This document shows, piece after piece, positions 53,850-62,126 of a stretch of 64,000 nt of DNA. The translations under genes and the position numbers were made by a program. Below the pieces are notes generated by a model. It ran no database searches and was not told the origin of the DNA. It worked only from the letters and a program-made list of their open reading frames with translations. Numbering within the stretch: position 1 is the first letter of the stretch; each line of letters starts with the position of its first letter. This DNA comes from JACMRP01 sp047302465 (GTDB taxonomy: Bacteria > Bdellovibrionota > Bdellovibrionia > Bdellovibrionales > Bdellovibrionaceae): positions 3,162,001-3,226,000 of the forward strand of contig NZ_CP178621.1 in the NCBI RefSeq assembly GCF_047302465.1, in the 5' to 3' direction.

Positions 53850-54020
53850 AAAACCTTATCGGAATTTTTAAAAAAAATTCGGACCAGTTTGCTCAATTTT
53901 TTTGTTCACTTCGTGCTCCAAAATTGGATCAGAGGCTTTAGACCAGGTGAATTCCTAGACTCCCGATCCCTAACGAGATACCATTGATTTATATTCTATA
54001 TAAAGCTGAAGGAGCTTCTC

Positions 54021-54296
54021 ATGACGAGATCATTTCGTTTTCAACCTGAGCCACTAGACCATGCATTGGTAGACTTCAACTTTGGGGAAAAAGAGTTCCA
54101 GCCCAGCGCCGTGGCTTTAATAATGAACGAATCTTATACGGGCTGCTCTTTAGTTATTAAAACAACGATCCCTTTAAAAGTGGGATCTCAAATCAAAACA
54201 GAAGTCGGTCGCCTCGGGGTGCTACCTGCCAAAATCGTTTGGGCCAAAGAACTTGCGCCCTCAGTGGTGCAAGTTGGGATTCAGTTCCTGGACTAA
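54021..54296 (+). CDS. PilZ-like domain protein
   Basis: 91 residues with AAGGAG upstream. A single PilZ-like barrel with 'NESYTGCSLVI' standing for the [DN]xSxxG motif; the RxxxR motif is not evident, so c-di-GMP binding is doubtful. The gene overlaps the convergent patatin gene by 36 bases. Confidence 0.7.
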   Translation: MTRSFRFQPEPLDHALVDFNFGEKEFQPSAVALIMNESYTGCSLVIKTTIPLKVGSQIKTEVGRLGVLPAKIVWAKELAPSVVQVGIQFLD

Positions 54297-55454
54297 GTCT
54301 GGCTTTTCTCCTTCGAAAAACGCCAGCACCTGATCTTTTTTAGAAAGTGTGTCCTCGTAACCGAGCTCCAACAGCGAGCGGATGTATTTTGGTTCAAAAG
54401 ACAAATAAGTTAGCAAATCAGCGCCACGATTTTTCTTTAGACCAATACCTTTTAGTAGAAAACGCAATGTCGCTGGCAATCGTGAAAGTTCACATGCAGG
54501 GAATTCATTCACTTCTTGAGTAGGTTTTAGAGTCAGAAGCGGAATATGTCGCAGGCGTTCTTGGCCCTGTCGCTGCAACTCTGCTTCACTCATCAATGCC
54601 AATGTGCGATTCACTCTTTCCATACGCGCGATATCTGCATCCAAAGAGTCAAAAAAGAGGCCGTTCAGAATAGTTCCGGCAATTTCACCCACCGTAATGG
54701 TTTCATTGTTTTTGGTGTTTCCATGCGAAACAGAGCTTGGGCCACGAATGCCAATGACCATCATTCTTTCAGCTCCTAACCGAACAGCTGCACTTAAAGG
54801 CGCATTTAGTCGGATCATTCCATCGCCATAATATGAATCCCCTAGTTGGATCGGTTGAAAGAACATCGGAATCGCCGCCGATGCCATTACGTGCTCGGCG
54901 GTCAGTGGTGTACGGACACTGATTCGGTTTAGCTTCTCCCAGCCGATGATTGATTCATGCCCTGAGAAAAAGGTCGTCGAATGCCCAGTGGTGTAATTTG
55001 CGGCTGTGATGGAAACCGCATGTAAGTCGCCACTTCGTAGATGCGCATTCAAGGTGTTAAAATCAATGCGACTTTGAATAAAGTCGTTTAACGGTGTTGT
55101 ATCCAACAAATAAGTAATTTGGCGATTGTTGTTCATACCACCTTTGACTCGATCCCAAAGCCATTTCGCGGCGATAGTAACAACACTAGGAACGTCTGTG
55201 CTGAAAACCCGGTCCATGGTTATACCGGACCACTCTTGCCACATCTCTTGAGTGACTTTGTCGAAGTTGGTGCTGCGACTTGCAAGCCACGTCCCATTGA
55301 TGGCGCCGGCGGAATAACCTGAAACAATATGAAAGGGATTTTTCTCGTATTTGGTAATTGTCGAAATCGCACGCAAAACGCCGACTTGATAGGCCGCGCG
55401 CGCTCCCCCACCAGTTAGAACTAAAGCATTTCGTTGTGATCTAGGTGATGCCAT
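54261..55454 (-). CDS. Patatin-like phospholipase
   Basis: 397 residues. Oxyanion loop 'TGGGARAAYQVGVL' (about 14-27), nucleophile Ser48 in 'GYSAG', and catalytic Asp in 'YYGDGMIRLNAPL' near 210. No signal peptide, so cytoplasmic or exported by another route. Hydrolyses acyl esters of lipids. No good ribosome site before the ATG. Its 3' end overlaps the PilZ gene. Confidence 0.92.
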   Translation of the reverse strand: MASPRSQRNALVLTGGGARAAYQVGVLRAISTITKYEKNPFHIVSGYSAGAINGTWLASRSTNFDKVTQEMWQEWSGITMDRVFSTDVPSVVTIAAKWLWDRVKGGMNNNRQITYLLDTTPLNDFIQSRIDFNTLNAHLRSGDLHAVSITAANYTTGHSTTFFSGHESIIGWEKLNRISVRTPLTAEHVMASAAIPMFFQPIQLGDSYYGDGMIRLNAPLSAAVRLGAERMMVIGIRGPSSVSHGNTKNNETITVGEIAGTILNGLFFDSLDADIARMERVNRTLALMSEAELQRQGQERLRHIPLLTLKPTQEVNEFPACELSRLPATLRFLLKGIGLKKNRGADLLTYLSFEPKYIRSLLELGYEDTLSKKDQVLAFFEGEKPDLVQELNPNLHH

Positions 55455-55510
55455 GATTCTAAAATACAGGACAAGCCGCGAACTTTAGTTACATACTTGT
55501 ATGATTTTCT

Positions 55511-56152
55511 TCAATTGCAGTATTTGCCCCAAGTATTGGCAGTACGATCCCCGACACCAATGTGTAGGGAGGCACTTCCATAGTACCCAATCGCGCGAAG
55601 TCTTTTTTGTGCACGCATTTTACAGAGTTCACGAAATGCTCGGTTGGCATCGTCTCTCGAGCAAAAACGAACATCAATCGCTGTTGCATAAGGATGGCGT
55701 CCGGCAGCTCCACCGACATTTTTATTATAGGGCTCGGGTCTCCACCAATTGTAGATTTGGCAAACTTTGAGTCCTTTTGCCGACAAGTCTTGAAGAATTT
55801 TGACCCCGGCAATCGGATATTTCCACGTAGACTCATCTGGATGAATCAATTGATGAACTTGGCTTGAGCCATAAGTACAGCGAAAGGTCGAAGAGCTGTT
55901 TTTATTTGGTTGAATCAGTTGGTTGCACCAGAAAGAGCCGTTGGTTTCTTTCATACAGCGATCTAGAAACTCTTCTTTTTTGTCATTCCCGATATTCACT
56001 TGCTTGAGTTGTTTAAGGCTTGCCTTGATGCAACCCCAGACGTCGAATTCTTCGGTCTCGACGACTTCACTATGATGTTCATGATCTGTATGTACGTCAG
56101 CGAGGGCTTCGAAACTTTGTAGACCCAAAAGAATCGCAAAGATAAATTTCAC
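55511..56152 (-). CDS. Secreted M15-family D,D-/L,D-peptidase
   Basis: 213 residues from a GTG with GGAGGT upstream. Signal peptide ends ALAD. The zinc-site pattern of peptidase M15 is present: 'GRHPYATAIDV' (His and Asp) and a distal 'LHIG' (His). The preceding 'KGLKVCQIYNWWRPEPYN' matches the family's substrate-groove region. It likely trims peptidoglycan peptides in the periplasm. Several Cys may form disulfides. Confidence 0.85.
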   Translation of the reverse strand: MKFIFAILLGLQSFEALADVHTDHEHHSEVVETEEFDVWGCIKASLKQLKQVNIGNDKKEEFLDRCMKETNGSFWCNQLIQPNKNSSSTFRCTYGSSQVHQLIHPDESTWKYPIAGVKILQDLSAKGLKVCQIYNWWRPEPYNKNVGGAAGRHPYATAIDVRFCSRDDANRAFRELCKMRAQKRLRAIGYYGSASLHIGVGDRTANTWGKYCN

Positions 56153-56275
56153 CTGACCTCCGAGAAAAAAGTAATTCGGAGATTTCAGGCTATCTTTGAG
56201 ATTCTTTGTTTAACCAGTCCGTGACTGAAAATCTGGCATTAGGTACCAGTGAATAAATACGAGACAGTTTTGCAA

Positions 56276-57040
56276 TTACAGTACTTTAATCGCAAACTCG
56301 ACACTGACTTTTTTACTATTAAAAATTCCTTCCAATGAAGTTAGCACCCCATCTTTAAGACGAAGAACCCCAGACTTTTTCAGAATTGCACCTTGAGTTT
56401 GATCTTCAGCCATAAAAAACAAAGACGTAGCAAACGAAGAAAGCTTACTGCCATCATTTTCAAAGCGATAAGAAAAAGCCATCAAACTAAGCTGCAGCCC
56501 ATAACGACTAGCGAGCAGAACGGGACCTGGGTATTTGCGAAAAACAGCAGGTTTAAATCCCTCATACAAATTAAAAAGCGATTCACTCTGATGTTCAGAA
56601 TAAGTTAAAGACTCGCAATCCTGCTCAACACACCAAGTAGAAACAACTTGAATACGAGGATAAATTTGCGGAGGTACCCCAAAGACAGGCCCAACCAAGG
56701 ATCTTACAAAAGTCTGACACCCACCCTGCCCAAAACAAGCAACCAGAGTATCGCCATTGACCTGATAAGATAATTTGCGAGTACTTTGATCTTCAGGATC
56801 AAAAATATCAGCAGACTTCTGATCACTCCCAGTAATAACAAATTTCTTTTTGTCATAATGAGCACCCAAAGTAATGATTTGATCCAAATGAGTCTCAGAA
56901 AAAACGAGCCAAGATTTGTAATAAGCTCCATACGCGCCATCATCAGGCACAATATTCTCAGCAAACCAAAACCCAGTCGGAACGGCAGCGAATGAAATTG
57001 ATCCGAATAAAATTGCGAAAACAAAAAGTAGACTCTTCAT
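56276..57040 (-). CDS. Secreted protein, unknown function
   Basis: 254 residues from the ATG at 57040, chosen because it starts the signal peptide (MKSLLFVFAILFGSISFAAV) and has GGGGGAG upstream. A beta-rich mature part with two Cys-containing loops (C-F-G-Q-G-G-C and C-V-E-Q-D-C), reminiscent of lipocalin-like folds. Not recognised. Confidence 0.7.
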   Translation of the reverse strand: MKSLLFVFAILFGSISFAAVPTGFWFAENIVPDDGAYGAYYKSWLVFSETHLDQIITLGAHYDKKKFVITGSDQKSADIFDPEDQSTRKLSYQVNGDTLVACFGQGGCQTFVRSLVGPVFGVPPQIYPRIQVVSTWCVEQDCESLTYSEHQSESLFNLYEGFKPAVFRKYPGPVLLASRYGLQLSLMAFSYRFENDGSKLSSFATSLFFMAEDQTQGAILKKSGVLRLKDGVLTSLEGIFNSKKVSVEFAIKVL

Positions 57041-57179
57041 AACTCCCCCATACCAGGGGACCACAAGAAAAAGACCTTGTCACGATGTGAAACTGATCGC
57101 GTAACTAGCGCCCGCGCTTAATAAAAGCCTCTTACACGCAAAATAAAAAAACGAAGACCTACGAAAGCGAAGACAATTT

Positions 57180-57340
57180 GCCTCGGAGGTAGGGTGAAAA
57201 ACTTTGGGCTCTTCCCGAAAGGGGGCTCAAGCGGCGCCCGGATGGCGCGAACCACGCCGAAGGCGTGGCGCTTGCGTGAGGGCCGGACGCCCGTCCCCCG
57301 TTTGGGAAGAGATCAAAGTTTTTCACCCTACCTCCGGGGC
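57180..57340. repeat. Long GC-rich palindromic element
   Basis: Arms 57180-57225 and 57295-57340 are 46 bases each and complementary except for five mismatches. Arm core: GGAGGTAGGGTGAAAAACTT. The 69-base centre contains CCACGCC-GAA-GGCGTGG and CTCA...TGAG pairings, so the whole can fold as a branched structure. GC-rich compared with both flanks. It lies between a minus-strand gene start (57040) and a minus-strand terminator. It looks like a mobile or repeated extragenic element, but copy number cannot be seen here. Confidence 0.8.
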
Positions 57341-57348
57341 AAATCCCC

Positions 57349-57371
57349 GTCCGAAGCCCTCCCCGGACGAA
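57349..57371. repeat. Small hairpin next to the palindromic element
   Basis: CGTCCG-AAGCCCTCCC-CGGACG type pairing just after the long palindrome. It may be the edge of the same element. Boundaries approximate. Confidence 0.4.
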
Positions 57372-57374
57372 GAG

Positions 57375-57409
57375 CAAAAAAAAGCCTCTCGCGGGGAAGC
57401 AAGAGGCTT
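57375..57409 (-). terminator. Rho-independent terminator
   Basis: Stem AAGCCTCT / AGAGGCTT, read on the minus strand and followed by a run of eight or more T's. It ends the 57439-57789 gene. Confidence 0.85.
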
Positions 57410-57438
57410 AACATTTTCATTACTAATGAGAGATCAAA

Positions 57439-57789
57439 CTAGTTGCTAGTAGGAACAACTGGTGGAGCTGGGTGGTGGCTGTGTCTTTCCAAGAACTTGC
57501 AGTACCAGCCAACGTAACGAGCATCTAAGCCCGAGCCTGCAGAAATTGTTGATCCAGAATCAACAACTTCGTCCACTTTGCGCTGAACGCTAAAGTCACG
57601 AGAGTCGCCGCGACCCGCACGTCTTTCCATCGCAAAGTATACCCACTTCATATTTTTTGGCGCACCGTCATTTTCATACACGCAGTGATATTCACCTTGT
57701 GAGTAGACGATTGTGCCGTAGTGGCTTTCAAGAGCGTTAGCAGCAGTTGCTGCGAATGTAGTCGCAATAATAGCGATAAGGGTTTTCAT
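57439..57789 (-). CDS. Small secreted protein, unknown function
   Basis: 116 residues from the ATG at 57789, which has GGAGG upstream and starts a signal peptide (MKTLIAIIATTFAATAANAL). The mature part is about 95 residues with 'GEYHCVYENDGAPKNMKWVYF' and 'DARYVGWYCKFLERH'; two Cys may pair. His/Pro-rich tail. Not recognised. Confidence 0.7.
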   Translation of the reverse strand: MKTLIAIIATTFAATAANALESHYGTIVYSQGEYHCVYENDGAPKNMKWVYFAMERRAGRGDSRDFSVQRKVDEVVDSGSTISAGSGLDARYVGWYCKFLERHSHHPAPPVVPTSN

Positions 57790-57906
57790 AGTTCCTCCGT
57801 TATGAATGTTTGGAGGCAACCTAGTGGAAAACTATGGCATTCGTCAAATGACGGTTCCTTCCAATGACGGTGTAGAAACCGTCACTGGAAGTCTTATTAG
57901 ATTGGA

Positions 57907-58716
57907 TTATTGGCAGTTAGAAGAAGGAACTTTGACCACATCATCGATGCTTAAAACTTGGTTTGAGTTCGCAGTGATGAAGGAGCCTTCACCAATGCTG
58001 CTGATGTTCTTCAAATATTGAGTTTGAGAAACATCCAAGTTCTTTGAGTAGTAATAAACGCTGTTCAAGCTAATTTGGCTTGGAGCCAAGTTCTTGATCG
58101 AAGAAGCATCTGGAATCACATCATTAGGGCTGCGATAGTCCGTTGCTTGACCGTCTGAAATCATTATCATTACATACGAAGCTTTTTGAGCTGCGTTTGC
58201 TGAAAGATCCGCAGAGATCATGCTCTTTGCAAGATTCAAAGCTGCTTTATAAGGAGTGCTGCCAGTGTCTGATGTTGCCATAAAGCTGTTGTAACCGCTT
58301 TGAACTGTTGCTGCATCGTTAGAGAAGCCTGCAGAACCACCAATTTTGATGTGTGCCTTTGATGAAGAGCCTTGGAATGTTGTCAGTCCATAATAGAAGT
58401 TAGATTTACCGCTATAGCGATTCAAGAAAGCGCTGATAGAAGCAGATCTCCATGCCTTATTAGGATCGCTGGCAACAGAGCCACCTTCACCTTCGTTCGA
58501 TCCAGATGTATCCACAACGAAGAGAACCTTGATGATCTTATTAGAATCAACCATGGTTGGGCGACAAGCATTTGGATCATCGCCGCCTGTTGTTCCGTTC
58601 AATATAGCTTCGGAATCCACTTGCGAGGTGAATTTAGCATTAGAACAGTTTTGGAATGCGAGAACCAACGTGAGTAGAGCAAACCCTAAGTACATTTTGG
58701 TAGAGTTCATCTTCAT
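57907..58716 (-). CDS. VWA-domain lipoprotein
   Basis: 269 residues; start ATG at 58716 or 58710. The signal ends F-Q-N-C (Cys24 or 22), the same lipobox as in the cytochrome operon. The VWA domain has a full MIDAS motif 'VVDTSGS' (DxSxS) and 'MIMISDGQATDY', in which the Asp is the last metal site. Surface-located, likely metal-dependent protein binding. GGGGGG-ACCT lies before the ATG. Confidence 0.87.
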   Translation of the reverse strand: MKMNSTKMYLGFALLTLVLAFQNCSNAKFTSQVDSEAILNGTTGGDDPNACRPTMVDSNKIIKVLFVVDTSGSNEGEGGSVASDPNKAWRSASISAFLNRYSGKSNFYYGLTTFQGSSSKAHIKIGGSAGFSNDAATVQSGYNSFMATSDTGSTPYKAALNLAKSMISADLSANAAQKASYVMIMISDGQATDYRSPNDVIPDASSIKNLAPSQISLNSVYYYSKNLDVSQTQYLKNISSIGEGSFITANSNQVLSIDDVVKVPSSNCQ

Positions 58717-58749
58717 AGGTCCCCCCTGGACTTATTAAATGTACATGCA

Positions 58750-59100
58750 AAAAGCGTGTACGCCTTATTTGGACCTGAGTAGATTTGGGGTTTCAAAATC
58801 GTTCATACTTTTTTTGGGCGAATAACTTTTAGTCGACACTTCTCACTCTGAGACGGACGCAATCTCTCGCTGAGATCTCGCATGCGGAATCGCTGGGCCG
58901 AAAAAGAAAGAACCCGGTGGGAGGGGCCTACCGGGTTCTTTTGGAACACTTATATATTTTAGCGGGACATAGTATCTGGGCTCTTATCCCCCTTGGTGAT
59001 GCATTACCTTCACTGCAAGCGCGGGGCCGAGTGCTCACACTCAGAGAAATTCAGGACTTAGCTCGAGGCGAGTTTGCGTTGTGTTCATAAACTACACACC
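58750..59100. ncRNA. Candidate small RNA, strand uncertain
   Basis: Basis: an orphan strong terminator plus conserved-looking stems in a gene-free region. On the plus strand an RNA of about 110 bases would end at 58941. On the minus strand one of about 160-190 bases would start near 59100 and end at the same stem, with T-rich sequence beyond it. The minus-strand version contains ATTTCTCTGAG, which resembles the start of 6S RNA, but I cannot find the matching 3' half. Boundaries are rough. Confidence 0.25.
58907..58941. terminator. Rho-independent terminator
   Basis: Stem AAAGAACCCGGT / ACCGGGTTCTTT (12 base pairs), 11-base loop, T-rich on both strands. It lies in a gene-free region, so it probably ends an unannotated RNA. 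Confidence 0.85.
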
Positions 59101-59305
59101 CAAAACAGCCGATAATCCTTGCAAGTCCACGGGATCTTTCGCAAATGCAAAGCACCTTTCAGAGCTCGACACCTGTCTAAAGTTTTGATCACTCATTTTG
59201 AGGCCCCTCAAATCAAATTTAAAAAAGGAATTGTTGTAAGCTCTTGTTTCAACAATCGATTCTCACTCTGGAACGATCACACCCTAAAAAATTGAGGTTT
59301 CAATT

Positions 59306-60166
59306 TTGGAACCTTTGTCCGATACTAAATATGTGGGAAGTAAGCCAAACATTTATCAATATCACGAGTACAGAACTTTCTTAAAAGATTGGATCTCCTA
59401 TCTTCAGAAAGATCAGCCTGAGTTTTCTATCAGAAAACTTTCGCAGAAGTGTGACTTTGCTGTTGGCTATCTTCCTATGGTTCTGAATGGCAAACGCAAT
59501 CTCTCAGAGACTTCTTTCGACACGTTGAAGAAGCATCTAAAGATGAAAACGGATGAGATCTCATATTTAAAGTATATGATCACGATGAACGATACCGATT
59601 CTCGTGAGAAGCGTCTTGAAGTTTTGAAGAAGATGCAGAAGTTCCAAAAATACAGCGATGAAAACGCGAAGGAACTTGAAGCTTATAAGTACCTCACGAA
59701 ATGGCAATATGTTGCTCTTCGCGAGATGGCGCAACTTGATGAGTTTAAAAACGACAAAGAGTGGATCCAAGAACGCATGACCTTTGCCGTGACTCCGAAA
59801 GAAATCAGCGAAGGACTTGAGTTCTTAATGCGAGGCCAATTCATTGAAGACAATGGCAAAGGCAAACTCAAAGTTAAAGACAAGATTTTGGATTGTTTTG
59901 AAGGGGTTTACCGCCTGTCGCTTGGCGAATTCTACAAACAGATTTTCCAATTGGCGATTGAGTCTATTGAAACTGTGCCCCGCAATGAACGACTTCTATT
60001 AGGCCACACACTCGCTGTTTCTAATGAGGCTTTTGAACAAATTAGTAAGGTTCTCACTGAAGCTCTGGAAAAAGTACGTGAGATAGAGAAAAAGGACACC
60101 AAGAAAGACCGCGTGTACCAAGTTTCTTTCACTGCATTTCCAATGACGAAGAAGGGATCAAAATGA
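59306..60166 (+). CDS. TIGR02147 family regulator 3
   Basis: 286 residues from a TTG with GAGG about 9 bases upstream. It has the family N-terminus 'PNIYQYHEYRTFLKDWISYL', 'FSIRKLSQKCDFAVGYLPMVLNGKRNL' (HTH), the mid segment 'ALREMAQLDEFKNDKEWI' and 'EISEGLEFLMRGQFIEDNGKGKL', and the C-terminal 'NEAFEQISKVLTEALEKVREIEKKD' helix. Its stop overlaps the next gene's ATG (ATGA). Confidence 0.9.
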   Translation: MEPLSDTKYVGSKPNIYQYHEYRTFLKDWISYLQKDQPEFSIRKLSQKCDFAVGYLPMVLNGKRNLSETSFDTLKKHLKMKTDEISYLKYMITMNDTDSREKRLEVLKKMQKFQKYSDENAKELEAYKYLTKWQYVALREMAQLDEFKNDKEWIQERMTFAVTPKEISEGLEFLMRGQFIEDNGKGKLKVKDKILDCFEGVYRLSLGEFYKQIFQLAIESIETVPRNERLLLGHTLAVSNEAFEQISKVLTEALEKVREIEKKDTKKDRVYQVSFTAFPMTKKGSK

Positions 60167-60735
60167 GCCGCGCTATCATGGCCCTAATCATTCTATCACT
60201 CTTAGGCTGCTCACCTGGCGGAGAAGGCACTTCAACCGGCAATCCTTTGGTAGATGTGCGAATCGATTCCTACAACTCGACAGCGGTTGCGCAAAAAACA
60301 GAGTTCCAAACTATGGCTTTGATGAGCTCTTTGAAATTCTGTTTCAAGCGTGTTCGTTTTAAACTGGATGGCGAGACCACAAACCCAGACCCTACTCAAG
60401 ACAGTGACAATGTTGATTTCTATCTTGGCGAAGTGAACATTTCTAGCTTAGGAACAACACTGAAGAGCATTTCAATTCCGCATGGGACTTACAAACGTGT
60501 AGAGTTTGATCTTGAGGACGATTGTTCTTCTGGGAAGAGCATCCAACTAACCAACTCCCAAGGCAACTTTAGCACGGATGACCGCATTACTATCACTTTT
60601 GAAGGCACTTTCGTGCATGATGGCACCGGTGATATCTTAAACCTGGCGATCCAAGACGTGGTGAGTGCTCTAAATACAGTCAATGATTCGTCACAAATCA
60701 AAACCAAAGCCGAGAGTGTTAACGGCGACTTCTAA
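60163..60735 (+). CDS. Lipoprotein partner 3 of TIGR02147 couplet
   Basis: 190 residues. The signal ends 'SLLGC' (Cys16), followed by 'GGEGTSTGNP', a Gly-rich start common among bdellovibrio lipoproteins in my recollection. A compact beta-rich region with Cys63-area 'LKFCFKRVRFKLDGE' and 'YKRVEFDLEDDC', reminiscent of DUF4382-like carbohydrate-binding folds but not assigned. It does not share the GGD...LVLHE domain of partners 1 and 2. Coupled to the regulator by ATGA. Confidence 0.8.
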   Translation: MSRAIMALIILSLLGCSPGGEGTSTGNPLVDVRIDSYNSTAVAQKTEFQTMALMSSLKFCFKRVRFKLDGETTNPDPTQDSDNVDFYLGEVNISSLGTTLKSISIPHGTYKRVEFDLEDDCSSGKSIQLTNSQGNFSTDDRITITFEGTFVHDGTGDILNLAIQDVVSALNTVNDSSQIKTKAESVNGDF

Positions 60736-60933
60736 TTTTGCCCTGCAAAACAGGTCCTTTTACATTTACAAAGTAAAGCTGTAAGGGCTCGAACATATTC
60801 AGTTTTCACGGTCAAATCGAATAGAACCGGGCATGATGCGCCTCGTAGGCCGTCTAACCAAATATTTCTTTTTTTGTAAAAGAGAATAGTCTGTAGGTAC
60901 CACGAATTCTGACAAAATAGAAAGGACGATGGT

Positions 60934-61485
60934 ATGAAAAAGTTCACCCTGATTATGGCTCTTATGGTACTTGCTGCTTGCTCGTCAAAACACAAGGCTA
61001 AAGAAATCGATACAAACGTGAAGGACGCTGAAGCAATCACACCTAACAGCGTGATCGGTGTTAAAGACGGAGAAATGATTTACCAAAAGAAAGTCATGAT
61101 GAATGAACAACTCCGTAATTTGGAGCTCGAAGTTTACAACCTAGAAGCTAAAGTTTATGGCGGTCCTCGTTATTTGGACAACCGCGGTCTGTACGGCGTA
61201 TTACAAGATTGCCGCTTGCAAATGAGCGAACCTAAAAATGGCGGCGATGGCAAACTTCTTTGGACTGAAAAACGTGAATATGTAACTCAAGAGTCTGACT
61301 ACACAAACATTGGTACCGATAAAAAGAAAATCATCGGTGTCTCTGAAGAATACCTTAAAGACCGCATCGATAGATTCGTTAATTACAAAGCCGTTCTTCA
61401 AGGTCGTCAGGAAGAGTACGAAACAAAAGTAAAAGTTTGTGAACTCGAATTCGACCGCCAAAAGAAAAAAGCTAGCAATAACTAG
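60934..61485 (+). CDS. Lipoprotein, unknown function
   Basis: 183 residues. The signal ends 'VLAAC' (Cys16). The rest is mainly helical and charged with a coiled-coil-like stretch ('NEQLRNLELEVYNLEAKVYGG') and ends in a Lys-rich segment. Not recognised. Its stop shares 4 bases with the convergent oxidoreductase gene. Confidence 0.75.
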   Translation: MKKFTLIMALMVLAACSSKHKAKEIDTNVKDAEAITPNSVIGVKDGEMIYQKKVMMNEQLRNLELEVYNLEAKVYGGPRYLDNRGLYGVLQDCRLQMSEPKNGGDGKLLWTEKREYVTQESDYTNIGTDKKKIIGVSEEYLKDRIDRFVNYKAVLQGRQEEYETKVKVCELEFDRQKKKASNN

Positions 61486-62123
61486 ATATTTTTCGACTCA
61501 ATGACTGTTATACCCGGGGAAGCTATCTTCCCCGCTTGTAACATGTGTACGGCCAGACCATCCACATCCGTGGCCATAGTCTTCTGGATATTCTCTGATA
61601 AAACCGGTGAAACTAGTTTGAGCACAGCTCCGACCATCTGTTCGCCACGACGGACTTCTTGACGATGTCCCAATAAAAATCCTGGTCTAAAAATACTAAG
61701 GCTGTTCAGCTTTAAAGCGCGTAGAGCATCTTCAGTCTCGCCTTTGACTTGATTATAGAAAATAGCCGAATCTTTCTTGGCACCCGCCGCCGAGATCAAA
61801 ACAAAACTTTTTGCGTTGTTTGCTTTGGCGATTTTGCCGAAATCAACGACGGCTTGATAGTCGACTTTGCGAAAGTTTTCCTGACTGCCGGCCGTTTTAA
61901 TCGTGGTCCCCAAGCAACAGAAATACAAATCTCCTTGGAGTTCTTTTTGATGACTTGGCAGATCTGCAAAGTCTGCGACTAAAACCTCTTTCAGCTTTGG
62001 ATCTTGGACTCCCAAAGATCTTCGTGACACCGAAACTACCTGAGTGACCCCCGACTCTTGAAAAAGTTTTTGCAACAAACTCTTCCCAACCAATCCCGAG
62101 GCTCCAGTAATCACGGCAATCAT
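61482..62123 (-). CDS. NAD(P)-binding oxidoreductase, atypical SDR
   Basis: 213 residues. Rossmann motif 'ITGASGLVGKSLL' at the start, then 'FCCLGTTIKTAGS' and 'ISAAGAKKDS'. The usual YxxxK active site is present as 'YNQVKGE'. This fits the HTATIP2-like or NAD(P)H-binding group. Substrate unknown. It ends 3 bases... upstream of it, 62127, lies the phosphatase gene stop; the two are on the same strand and likely co-transcribed. Confidence 0.85.
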   Translation of the reverse strand: MIAVITGASGLVGKSLLQKLFQESGVTQVVSVSRRSLGVQDPKLKEVLVADFADLPSHQKELQGDLYFCCLGTTIKTAGSQENFRKVDYQAVVDFGKIAKANNAKSFVLISAAGAKKDSAIFYNQVKGETEDALRALKLNSLSIFRPGFLLGHRQEVRRGEQMVGAVLKLVSPVLSENIQKTMATDVDGLAVHMLQAGKIASPGITVIESKNI

Positions 62124-62126
62124 TTT

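Larger units (their letters stand above)
58717..59305. other. 589-base intergenic region with RNA-like structure
   Basis: Divergent region between the VWA gene (minus) and TIGR02147 regulator 3 (plus). No convincing protein gene. It holds a strong terminator at 58907-58941 that belongs to neither flanking gene, and several small hairpins on both sides (TCTCA-CTC-TGAGA near 58838; GGTGA-TGCA-TTACC near 58994; GAGTG/CACTC near 59030). An unannotated small RNA is likely; strand is undecided. Confidence 0.5.

Noticed and set aside
58960..59100. 6S RNA on the minus strand
   Set aside because: ATTTCTCTGAG resembles the 6S 5' end, but I cannot find the complementary 3' half or the large central bubble, so only a generic RNA candidate is listed.
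61516..61533. GGGGAAG-CTAT-CTTCCCC hairpin as terminator
   Set aside because: It is within the coding frame of the oxidoreductase gene and has no T-run; it may still matter but is not called.
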